A DNA stretch of 47,243 bases from Pseudodesulfovibrio sp. Lineage in GTDB: Bacteria; Desulfobacterota; Desulfovibrionia; Desulfovibrionales; Desulfovibrionaceae. Shown piece after piece: positions 40,191 through 47,243 of this stretch (position 1 is the stretch's first letter; each line of letters starts with the position of its first letter). The notes under the pieces were generated by a model. The model was not told the origin of the DNA, made no database searches, and worked only from the letters and a program-made list of their open reading frames with translations. The DNA is taken from assembly GCA_016342345.1 (NCBI GenBank), contig JAEINO010000026.1:1-47243 (forward strand). The letters are read 5' to 3'. Both the position numbers and the translations under genes were made by a program.

Positions 40191-41107
40191 GTGGGACTTT
40201 CCCTCCTGGTGTCGTTGCGGAGTGACAGATGAATGGGTGTGGATGCTCTCTTGTATGTCCTGTCGCTTTAATTGGAATGCTTGTCATTTATAACAATGAC
40301 CGGATGGAAAGGAATTGGCAAGCATGGTATATGGTAGGCTTGAAAATTCCGGCATTGAATGGTGATTTGTCCCGGACTTGAAACAGTGAACCATGATTGA
40401 ATCTATCCGTTACTCTCAGGATTGCCCAAGAATAAGGAAAAAGTTTGTTTCATACCATAATAGGTTGGAATGATGATGAATACTTGGCTGAAGGCGATTC
40501 GGTTGAATTTAAGATGTGTGACAAGGGCTGTCTTTCTAATAAAATATGTAATTATTTCGGCTTACTTATTTGTAGTTGCTGTTTTTTCGGAATTACTTGA
40601 CGCAATCTTGATGATTGTATACCAAACCGGTATACAATAATTCGTACTAACGTAGTATGAATTGTGGAGTTGGGCATGAATGGGCATAAGTGTCTGTTTT
40701 TAAGGCTCAATCTGCAAATGAATGTCAGGTTCAATCCTCTTGTGGAAAAGGGATTGAGCGCAAACTGGCTGTAGTCTGTGGGTGAAATTGGCTGAGGGGC
40801 TGATTTCAAGCATTGCTCGATTTGGACATGGGGTGCTTCTCGTTTGGTGGTTTGGTGTGTCCATGTACTGGATGTGCTGATTGAAGTGGCCAATGGAGAG
40901 GTGCCTGGATTTGAGGGACTCGTTGCATTAGTGCTTCGGCGCGTTGCTGCAACCTGAGAAGCGTCCCTACGACCGTCGATGACGAAGTGTTATGTTTGTC
41001 GATGGGTTTCGGCGGATCGTGTGCCGTGTGTGGCATGTGTTCTGTCGAGGGGACGGTTTGGTTGGAGAGGGTGCATAGTATTCCAAAACTTTACTAAGGA
41101 ATGCGTT
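40191..41107. other. 917-bp region upstream of hmcA, mostly non-coding
   Basis: I see no well-supported gene. One short frame on the plus strand (40470-40640, 56 codons, one hydrophobic stretch VIISAYLFVVAVF) starts with three ATG codons and a weak AGGTTGG site, and could encode a small membrane peptide. Two adjacent palindromes lie at 40614-40638 and 40639-40663. Other open frames here are rich in Ser, Thr and Pro and look like chance. The hmcA ribosome-binding site (AAGGA) is at the right end. Confidence 0.5.
40614..40663. promoter_or_regulatory. Two adjacent operator-like palindromes upstream of hmcA
   Basis: ATTGTATACC (40614-40623) and GGTATACAAT (40629-40638) form a perfect inverted repeat with a 5-base spacer. 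Directly next is AATTCGTACTA (40639-40649) with TAGTATGAATT (40653-40663), 11-bp arms with one mismatch and a 3-base spacer. TTGTATAC-type arms suit winged-helix regulators such as GntR. They are about 445-495 bases before the hmcA start, so they could control a long leader or another unit. Confidence 0.5.
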
Positions 41108-42691
41108 ATGGAGAAAGGAAGACGACTGCTATTTTGGGCTGGAATCCTTTTCGTGTTCGCTGCGACATCGATTGTCTGTCTTGAAGCACAAGGGCTTGAT
41201 GCCCAAGCGAAAGCTGCCTCTGAGGCTCGTGCTGATACCGTGACCATCGATACGCTCGTTGCATTCGGAAAGATTGAACTGCCCGTGGTGACCTTTTATC
41301 ATGACCAGCACACCGATGCTTTGTCCAAGCAGGGCAAGGACTGTGCGAGCTGTCATGAGAAGGATGCCGAAGGAAAACTGTCTATCAAGTTCAAGCGGTT
41401 CGCTGACAACGATGCCGAAAAGATCAAGGGAATTTACCATTCCGCATGCATCGGTTGCCACAAGGAAATGGTTGCAAGCGGACAGAAGACCGGACCTCTG
41501 GACGGTCAGTGCCGTTCCTGTCATACGGTTAAGCCGCTTCCCAGTGATTGGGAAGCCATTGCCATGGACAAATCCTTGCATTACCGCCACGTGAAAGCCA
41601 CAGGCGGCGACGAAAAATGTGGCACCTGTCACCACCAGTATGACGAGACCCTCAAGAAAGTGGTTGAAGTCAAGGGCAAGGAACAGAACTGTCGTAGCTG
41701 TCATCTTGCAGAGCCTACAGTGAAGTCTGCGGACCTGACTGTCAGCTCCTTTGACCAGGCTGCTCACACCAAGTGTGTGTCCTGTCATCAGGATTTTGCT
41801 GCCCAGAAGAAGGATACCGGTCCTGCCAAGTGTGCCGGTTGCCATTCTGCCGAAGATCAAGCCAAAATCAAGGAAGTGAAGGATGTGCCTCGCCTCAAGC
41901 GCGGTCAGCCCAACGCCACCTTGCTGGTTGCCGTGGTCAAGGACAAGGCCCAGGCCAATATTGGCCCGGTCGCCTTTAACCACGAGAAGCATGAAACCTA
42001 CCAGGACAACTGCAACTCCTGCCATGTTGGCAAGGGATCAATGGACGGCAAGTTCTTTGAACTCGCTGGTGACATGCATCAGGTCACGAACATGCAGGGT
42101 TGCATCGGTTGTCACAAGTCCAAGCAGGAAGAGAAGCAGGTCTGCGCTGGCTGTCATTCCCAGATGGCTGAAGTCAAGGCTCCGAGCAAGACGTCCTGTG
42201 CCAAGTGTCATGATGAGTCCCTGAAGGCTTTTTATGTTGACGGCGTGGTTCCCGAGAAGGAAGTCGTGGCTGCCAAAGCTGCCGAAGTTCTGGCTGGTCG
42301 CGACATGAAGGTCGTCACCATCACCACCGAGGACATCCCGGAAAACGTGGTTATCGGCACCCTGTCCGACAAATACGAACCCGGCAAACTCCCGCACCGC
42401 AAAATCGTCCAGCGTCTGATCAAGGACATGCAGGGCGATAGTCTCGCGGGATACTTCCATGGGCAGGAAACGCTCATGTGTCAGGGTTGCCATCATAAGA
42501 GCCCTGCTTCCAAGACCCCGCCCAAGTGCTCCAGCTGTCATGGCACTCCCTTTGACCCGGCCACTCCGAACAAGCCGGGCCTGAAGGCTGCCTATCACGG
42601 CCAGTGCATGAGTTGTCACACTGCCATGAAGCTTGAAAAGCCCGTGAACACTACGTGTGATGACGCTGAAGGCTGTCATAAGAAGAAGTAA
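41108..42691 (+). CDS. hmcA: High-molecular-weight multiheme cytochrome c HmcA
   Basis: A 527-residue periplasmic cytochrome c, started at the ATG at 41108 (AAGGA upstream) rather than farther upstream, because the signal peptide MEKGRRLLFWAGILFVFAA begins there. It has 14 CxxCH haem-binding motifs (CASCH, CIGCH, CRSCH and others), plus a last C-x5-CH (CDDAEGCH) near the C-terminus. It receives electrons from periplasmic hydrogenases via tetrahaem cytochrome c3 and passes them to the membrane Hmc subunits. D. vulgaris HmcA has 16 haems, so the count here appears slightly lower. It is the first gene of hmcABCDEF. Confidence 0.93.
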   Translation: MEKGRRLLFWAGILFVFAATSIVCLEAQGLDAQAKAASEARADTVTIDTLVAFGKIELPVVTFYHDQHTDALSKQGKDCASCHEKDAEGKLSIKFKRFADNDAEKIKGIYHSACIGCHKEMVASGQKTGPLDGQCRSCHTVKPLPSDWEAIAMDKSLHYRHVKATGGDEKCGTCHHQYDETLKKVVEVKGKEQNCRSCHLAEPTVKSADLTVSSFDQAAHTKCVSCHQDFAAQKKDTGPAKCAGCHSAEDQAKIKEVKDVPRLKRGQPNATLLVAVVKDKAQANIGPVAFNHEKHETYQDNCNSCHVGKGSMDGKFFELAGDMHQVTNMQGCIGCHKSKQEEKQVCAGCHSQMAEVKAPSKTSCAKCHDESLKAFYVDGVVPEKEVVAAKAAEVLAGRDMKVVTITTEDIPENVVIGTLSDKYEPGKLPHRKIVQRLIKDMQGDSLAGYFHGQETLMCQGCHHKSPASKTPPKCSSCHGTPFDPATPNKPGLKAAYHGQCMSCHTAMKLEKPVNTTCDDAEGCHKKK

Positions 42692-42725
42692 TCCGAATCG
42701 GTGAAAATATACTAGGAGTCAGTCC

Positions 42726-43796
42726 ATGAAACGAAGAAACTTCCTCGGCCTGATGGGAGCGGCGGGAGTATCCGCAACGCTTGCCACCAAGGCTCAAGCC
42801 GGTGGAAATGTACACTTTGAAGGATATCCGGGAAGCAGGGGCGTATTGTTTGACGCAACCAGATGCATTGGTTGCCGCAAGTGTGAAATTGGCTGCAATG
42901 AAGTCAACAACCTTGCCAAACCGGAAAAGCCCTTCACCGATCTCACCGTGCTCGACACAGCTCGTCGCACAGAGAATGAAGCGTACACAGTGGTTAACAA
43001 ATATGATCAGGAAGGTGGAGCCCCGGTCTACCGCAAGATTCAGTGCATGCATTGTCTGGAACCATCTTGTGCATCTGCCTGTTTTGTCGCGGCTTTTGCC
43101 AAGCAGCCTTCCGGTGCCGTCACTTACGACGAGTCGGTTTGCGTTGGTTGCCGTTATTGCATGATTGCATGTCCGTTCGAGATTCCGACATACACATATG
43201 ACGATCCGATCACGCCCAAGGTGATCAAGTGTGATTTGTGCGATGCCAATATAAAGGCCGGAAAGATATCGGTCCCTGGCTGCGTAAATAGTTGTCCCAA
43301 GGAAGCCCTGGTTTACGGCGAGCGTGAAGAGCTTCTCAAAATCGCCCGTAACCGTATCGGTGCCAACCCGGACAAGTACATCGATCACATATACGGAGAA
43401 CGTGAAGTGGGTGGCACAAGCTGGCTGTTCATTTCCGGTGTCCCATTCAGCGAGATAGGCCTGCGTGAAGACCTCGGTGTCACGTCCGGTCCTGAACTGA
43501 ACAGTGGCGCACTGTCCGTGGTCGCAATGGTTCCGGCCCTGTGGCCCCTGCTTCTGGCAGGCGTCTACGGCATTACCAGGCGCACCGACAAGATTAACAC
43601 GCAGGAAAAGGCCGATGCTGTTGCACAGGCCATTACCGAAACGCAGGACAAGGCCAATTCCGACATGAAGGCCGCCATGGAGCGGGCCCGAAATGACAAG
43701 GAAGCCACAGTCAAGCGTGAAGTCGCCAAAGCCCTTGAGGAAGCCGCCAAGGCAGCCGAAGAAGGCGATGTCGAAAAGGAAGAGGAGGGCGCGTAA
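42726..43796 (+). CDS. hmcB: Hmc complex iron-sulfur subunit HmcB
   Basis: A 356-residue ferredoxin-like subunit with a Tat-type signal (RRNFLGLMGAAGVSATLA). Four cysteine clusters are seen: CIGCRKCEIGC (from Cys47), CMHCLEPSCASAC, CVGCRYCMIAC and CDLC...GCVNSC, as in DmsB/HmcB-type proteins with four 4Fe-4S clusters. A membrane helix (about 258-282, VVAMVPALWPLLLAGVYGI) near the C-terminus anchors it, followed by a charged Ala-rich coiled coil. It accepts electrons from HmcA on the periplasmic face. hmcC begins directly after its stop codon. Confidence 0.93.
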   Translation: MKRRNFLGLMGAAGVSATLATKAQAGGNVHFEGYPGSRGVLFDATRCIGCRKCEIGCNEVNNLAKPEKPFTDLTVLDTARRTENEAYTVVNKYDQEGGAPVYRKIQCMHCLEPSCASACFVAAFAKQPSGAVTYDESVCVGCRYCMIACPFEIPTYTYDDPITPKVIKCDLCDANIKAGKISVPGCVNSCPKEALVYGEREELLKIARNRIGANPDKYIDHIYGEREVGGTSWLFISGVPFSEIGLREDLGVTSGPELNSGALSVVAMVPALWPLLLAGVYGITRRTDKINTQEKADAVAQAITETQDKANSDMKAAMERARNDKEATVKREVAKALEEAAKAAEEGDVEKEEEGA

Positions 43797-44966
43797 ATGA
43801 CGACTGAAACCGTGTCCAAGAAATCATTGTTGACCCCGTTCAACGTCATCACCGGTCTTATTCTGGTCATGGGTGCCGCCCTTACGGTCTGGCGCTTTGG
43901 CTGGGGTATTGGTGCCGTGACGAATCTTGATAACAATAACCCCTGGGGCCTGTGGATCGGGTTTGACCTGCTCTGCGGAGTCGTTCTGGCTGCGGGTGGC
44001 TTTGTCACCTCATCGGCTGTCTATCTGTTTGGCATGAAGAAGCATCACGCTGCGGTTCGTCCGGCCATCCTGACCGCGTTCCTCGGTTACCTCTTCGTTG
44101 TCATCGCCCTGCAATACGACCTTGGTCGTCCCTGGCGTCTGCCATATCCGTTTGTGGTGCAGTCGGGCACGACTTCCATGTTGTTTGAAGTGGGTTTGTG
44201 TGTGGCTTTGTACCTCACCGTCCTGTTTCTCGAATTCTCACCCGCTGCTTTGGAGTGGCTGGGATTGAAGAGACTTCGCAACCTTATCCATAAGCTCACC
44301 ATCGCCCTGACCATCTTTGGCGTGGTGCTTTCCACCTTGCATCAGTCTTCGCTTGGCGCGCTGTATATCATCGCCCCGGCCAAGCTGCATCCGTTGTGGT
44401 ATTCCACCTATCTGCCGACCTTCTTCTTTATCTCGGCAATAGCCGCGGGTTTGTCCATGGTCATGCTGGAAGGGTGGCTGACCCACAAGCCCCTGCATGA
44501 CAAGATGAGTGAAGAATATCTCGCCCAGCATGATGACCTGTACTTTGGATTTGCCAAAGGCGCGTCCTTTGTCCTCATGGGCTACTTCTTCATCAAGGTC
44601 ATCGGCATTGCTGTTGATAACGAATGGAATCTGCTTGGCACCGGTTGGGGTCAGTGGTTCCTGTTTGAACTTCTCGGATTCGTACTGCTGCCGTCCGTTC
44701 TGTACGCCATTGGCACACGCGAGAAGAATCTCAAGCTGATCAGATGGACTTCGCTTCTGACCGTTCTGGGCATTATCCTGAACCGTCTGAACGTATCCGT
44801 GATCGCGTTCAACTGGCACCTGCCCTCCGAGATGCGGTATGTTCCGAGCTGGCAGGAGATTGGTGTGACCGTGTTTGTATGCACCATGCTCGTCGTAACC
44901 TTCAAGTTCATCGCTACCAGGATGCCGATCTTCTACGATCACCCTGAGTACAAGGATGAACATTAA
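43797..44966 (+). CDS. hmcC: Hmc complex membrane subunit HmcC (NrfD family)
   Basis: A 389-residue integral membrane protein of the NrfD/PsrC family with about ten hydrophobic helices. Examples are LTPFNVITGLILVMGAALTV, NNPWGLWIGFDLLCGVVLAA and PAILTAFLGYLFVVIALQYD. NrfD proteins bind quinone or conduct electrons and protons beside a four-cluster ferredoxin subunit, here HmcB. The ATG follows the hmcB stop with no spacer, implying coupled translation. Confidence 0.93.
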   Translation: MTTETVSKKSLLTPFNVITGLILVMGAALTVWRFGWGIGAVTNLDNNNPWGLWIGFDLLCGVVLAAGGFVTSSAVYLFGMKKHHAAVRPAILTAFLGYLFVVIALQYDLGRPWRLPYPFVVQSGTTSMLFEVGLCVALYLTVLFLEFSPAALEWLGLKRLRNLIHKLTIALTIFGVVLSTLHQSSLGALYIIAPAKLHPLWYSTYLPTFFFISAIAAGLSMVMLEGWLTHKPLHDKMSEEYLAQHDDLYFGFAKGASFVLMGYFFIKVIGIAVDNEWNLLGTGWGQWFLFELLGFVLLPSVLYAIGTREKNLKLIRWTSLLTVLGIILNRLNVSVIAFNWHLPSEMRYVPSWQEIGVTVFVCTMLVVTFKFIATRMPIFYDHPEYKDEH

Positions 44967-44985
44967 ATCCTAGGAGGACGAGAAA

Positions 44986-45117
44986 ATGGAACATGCATTC
45001 TATACCCTGCAGGACTTTTTGCTCTACACCAAAGGGTGGGCATATATCCTCATGGGCGCGTCCCTGGTGGTCTTCGTGGCCTACTGGAAATTCCTGTTCA
45101 GCAGGGACAAAGACTAG
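44986..45117 (+). CDS. hmcD: Small membrane subunit HmcD
   Basis: A 43-residue protein with AGGAGGA before the ATG: MEHAFYTLQDFLLYTKGWAY, then a single membrane helix (about 20-37, ILMGASLVVFVAYWKFLF) and a charged end. D. vulgaris HmcD is 47 residues and stands in the same place between hmcC and hmcE. It is probably a structural or assembly subunit of the complex. Confidence 0.88.
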   Translation: MEHAFYTLQDFLLYTKGWAYILMGASLVVFVAYWKFLFSRDKD

Positions 45118-45144
45118 GCCCATAAGCATACGAGGAGAAGAACC

Positions 45145-45822
45145 ATGTATGAATTGTTAACTGGTCCGGCATTGTGGGGCGCATTCGTCATCGCTGTTGT
45201 TGGGCTTGTCATGCGAACCATATTCTATATCAAAGGCCTGAGCTGGAAGCTGGACCGCGTTGCCTATCGTGCGCATCCTGCTGCCGGCGCCAAGGGAGCA
45301 ATCCGCTCCATCCTGGCGTTCCTGATTCCCTTCGGCAACCATAGCTGGAGGGCCAAACCCGGATTCACGATCATGTTTTTCGTGTTCCATTTCGGTCTGC
45401 TGGCCGTCCCGTTGATGCTGCAAGGCCATGCCGTGATCATCATGGAACGGTTTGGCATTGCCTGGCCAACCATGTCCATGGCATCCGCCGACTTCTGGAC
45501 TGTCGCCATGCTGGTTGCTGCCGCGTTCATCGCCATGCGTCGCATGGTGTTGCCGGAAGTCCGCATCGTGACTGACGCGAAAGACTGGTTTATCCTTATT
45601 GTCTCCATCGCTCCGTTCATTTCAGGCTATATGGTCGTGCATGAATTCGGCGATTACAACTTCTGGCTGCTTGCCCACATTATCAGTGGCTTGGCCTGGA
45701 TCGTGCTTTTGCCGTTCACCAAGCTGTTCCATGCTGTCGGATTCTTCTGGTCCCGTGCCCAGCTCGGCATGGACTTTGGAATCAAGCGTGGCGGCATGAA
45801 GTACAAGAGCTTCGACTGGTAA
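45145..45822 (+). CDS. hmcE: Hmc complex membrane subunit HmcE (NarI-like)
   Basis: A 225-residue membrane protein with five or so hydrophobic helices. The histidines in FHFGLLAVPLMLQGHAVI and LAHIISGLAWIVLLPFTKLFHAVGFF are placed like those of NarI/DsrM-type b-haem subunits. It would carry electrons across the membrane to HmcF. The length agrees with D. vulgaris HmcE (226). GAGGAG lies before the ATG. Confidence 0.92.
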   Translation: MYELLTGPALWGAFVIAVVGLVMRTIFYIKGLSWKLDRVAYRAHPAAGAKGAIRSILAFLIPFGNHSWRAKPGFTIMFFVFHFGLLAVPLMLQGHAVIIMERFGIAWPTMSMASADFWTVAMLVAAAFIAMRRMVLPEVRIVTDAKDWFILIVSIAPFISGYMVVHEFGDYNFWLLAHIISGLAWIVLLPFTKLFHAVGFFWSRAQLGMDFGIKRGGMKYKSFDW

Positions 45823-45849
45823 GTCACCAGCTAAAGAAGGAGAAGCAGA

Positions 45850-47243
45850 ATGTCTGAAGGAAAGCTTTGCAACAGAAAGCCGATAGACACCGAGGAATAC
45901 CTGCAACAGGTACTCGGCGATACTGCCGGCAAGAAATATTATGCGGAAATGGAGGAGCTTGACGTTGACGTCGAAAAGCTCCAGGCATCGCTGAAAGCCA
46001 CGCTCAAATCCAGGCTCAAGAACTGGCTTGAGATGTGTGCTCACTGCGGATTGTGTGCTGATTCCTGTTTCCTGTACGAAGTTAATAACAAGGACCCCAA
46101 ACAGGTTCCTGCCTACAAGATTCAGTCTACCCTTGGCGTGATCGTCAAGAAAAACGGTAATGTAACCAACGAGTTCCTGCGTCATTGCATGGATGTGGCC
46201 TGGTCCCAGTGTACCTGCTGCAATCGTTGCGGTCATTACTGTCCGCATGGCATCGACATGGGTGTCATGATGAGCTACTTGCGCGGCTTGCTGTATTCCC
46301 AGGGTTTTGTGCCGTGGGAATTGAAGGTCGGTGCCGGTATGCATCGCGTTTACAATGCCCAGATGAACGTGACCACCGAAGACTGGGTCGAGACCTGCGA
46401 ATGGATGGCCGAGGAGACGGAAGAGGAATGGCCGGGTCTGACCATCCCCATGGATGTGGAAGGCGCGGATATCATGTATACCGTCAATGCTCGCGAGCCC
46501 AAGCATTATCCCGAGGATATTGCCGAGGCCGCGATCCTGTTTCATCTGACCGATACGAAGTGGACAGTGCCGAGTGTCGGATGGGAACAGACTTCACTGG
46601 CCATGTTCGCTGGCGACTGGGAAGCCTGCACCATGCAGGTAAAGAGCGTGTACGATGCCATTGAGCGACTCAAGCCCAAGCGTGTCGTTGGTACGGAGTG
46701 CGGTCACGCACATCGCGCCACGGTTATCGAGGGACCATACTGGGCAGGACGTCCTGACGGTCTGCCTCCGGCACCATATATCCACTATGTGGAATGGGTT
46801 GCCGAAGTCCTGCGCGAAGGTCGTCTCAAGATCGACCCGGCAAAGAGACTCAAACGTCCGGTCACCTTGCAGGATTCCTGCAACTATGTCCGTAATCACG
46901 GTCTTGCCGATATTACCCGCGAGATCATGAGTTACATTGTTGATCCTGAGTACTTCAGGGAAATGTCTCCCAACCGTGAGCACAACTATTGTTGTGGCGG
47001 CGGTGGAGGATTCAACGGCGTCGGCAAGTACCGTCCTCAGCGCAACGTTGCACTTGAGAAGAAGCGTGATCAGATTCTCGCCACTGGCGCAGAACTCGTC
47101 ATAGCTCCGTGTCACAACTGTTGGGATGCCATTCGTGATCTTGAAGAAGAATTCAAGATTGGTATCAAGTGGTCCTTCCTCAAGCCTCTTCTGGTTGAAA
47201 TGGCCATTGTGCCGGATCATCTGAAGCCGAAGGAAGAAGCAGA
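45850..47243 (+). CDS. hmcF: Hmc complex cytoplasmic Fe-S subunit HmcF (HdrD-like), C-terminus cut by window
   Basis: 464 codons are visible with no stop before the window end; D. vulgaris HmcF is 461 residues, so little is missing. Two 4Fe-4S motifs, [11 protein letters not shown] (Cys63-Cys73) and [14 protein letters not shown], are followed by CCG domain elements: [21 protein letters not shown] and APCHNCWDA. This matches HdrD/DsrK-type subunits that reduce a disulfide or similar acceptor in the cytoplasm. It ends the electron path from the periplasm. rrf1/rrf2 regulators follow hmcF in D. vulgaris but are outside this window. Confidence 0.93.
   Translation, partial: MSEGKLCNRKPIDTEEYLQQVLGDTAGKKYYAEMEELDVDVEKLQASLKATLKSRLKNWLEMCAHCGLCADSCFLYEVNNKDPKQVPAYKIQSTLGVIVKKNGNVTNEFLRHCMDVAWSQCTCCNRCGHYCPHGIDMGVMMSYLRGLLYSQGFVPWELKVGAGMHRVYNAQMNVTTEDWVETCEWMAEETEEEWPGLTIPMDVEGADIMYTVNAREPKHYPEDIAEAAILFHLTDTKWTVPSVGWEQTSLAMFAGDWEACTMQVKSVYDAIERLKPKRVVGTECGHAHRATVIEGPYWAGRPDGLPPAPYIHYVEWVAEVLREGRLKIDPAKRLKRPVTLQDSCNYVRNHGLADITREIMSYIVDPEYFREMSPNREHNYCCGGGGGFNGVGKYRPQRNVALEKKRDQILATGAELVIAPCHNCWDAIRDLEEEFKIGIKWSFLKPLLVEMAIVPDHLKPKEEA

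Noticed and set aside
40552..40893. 113-codon minus-strand open frame upstream of hmcA
   Set aside because: Ser/Thr/Pro-rich composition, no ribosome-binding site, no recognisable domain, and it runs across both palindromes.
41050..41100. Sigma-54 type promoter (GG-N10-GC) before hmcA
   Set aside because: The spacing is off by one base and the flanking consensus is missing.
40979..41107. Longer hmcA reading starting 43 codons upstream
   Set aside because: The extra residues are Cys/Arg-rich without a signal peptide. The ATG at 41108 has a ribosome-binding site and directly begins the signal sequence.

Overview
The window looks like a chromosome segment of a sulfate-reducing Desulfovibrionaceae bacterium (Desulfovibrio or Pseudodesulfovibrio type). 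The main evidence is an almost complete hmc operon at the right end, encoding the high-molecular-weight cytochrome c transmembrane redox complex. The left 28 kb is a prophage integrated beside tRNA-Thr(CGT). The host assignment is inferred from gene content; no database search was possible.

Prophage, 1 to about 28,340. The left end lies outside the window. The late genes run leftward from about 12.7 kb: scaffold/protease O, capsid N, terminase small subunit M, head completion L, tail completion R and S, sheath, tube, a DksA/TraR-like zinc finger, a lysis block (DUF5675 protein, holin, coiled-coil protein), a tail assembly chaperone with a lambda-type -1 frameshift site, tape measure, DUF2590 protein, baseplate J and I, and a tail fibre cut by the window edge. 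Terminase P, portal Q and an Ogr/Delta-type zinc-finger activator run rightward from the O/P divergent region. This is the virion module of P2-related phages of the HP1/kappa branch. Replication relies on a TOPRIM primase/helicase rather than a P2-type gpA.

Between virion and replication modules (15.8-21.6 kb) lies an accessory block. It holds a structured leader plus DNA adenine methylase, two small proteins bracketed by a 24-bp inverted repeat, a DPDNG-motif protein, an HsdR-N-like nuclease, a HicAB toxin-antitoxin pair with an apparently leaderless hicA, and an iteron-like possible origin. Several of these units end in related GCCCCGG/CCGGGGC hairpins. The early genes (21.6-26.3 kb, leftward) and xis-int (rightward) are controlled by promoters carrying the same palindromic operator at the same distance from the -35 box.

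Host region, 28.3-47.2 kb. This contains tRNA-Thr, a large Cache/PAS/GAF histidine kinase, a hydantoinase/oxoprolinase-family protein, an MscS-type channel, an ADP-forming acyl-CoA synthetase, a second membrane histidine kinase, a 0.9-kb non-coding region with two adjacent palindromes, and hmcABCDEF. HmcA (periplasmic multiheme cytochrome) collects electrons, HmcB/C/D/E carry them through the membrane, and HmcF is the cytoplasmic HdrD-like Fe-S subunit.

The observations most worth a second look are the dam leader with alternative pairings around its ribosome-binding site, the leaderless and operator-covered hicA start, the repeated operator geometry of the phage switch, the GGGAAAG frameshift site, the possible iteron origin, and the repeat-bracketed accessory cassettes.
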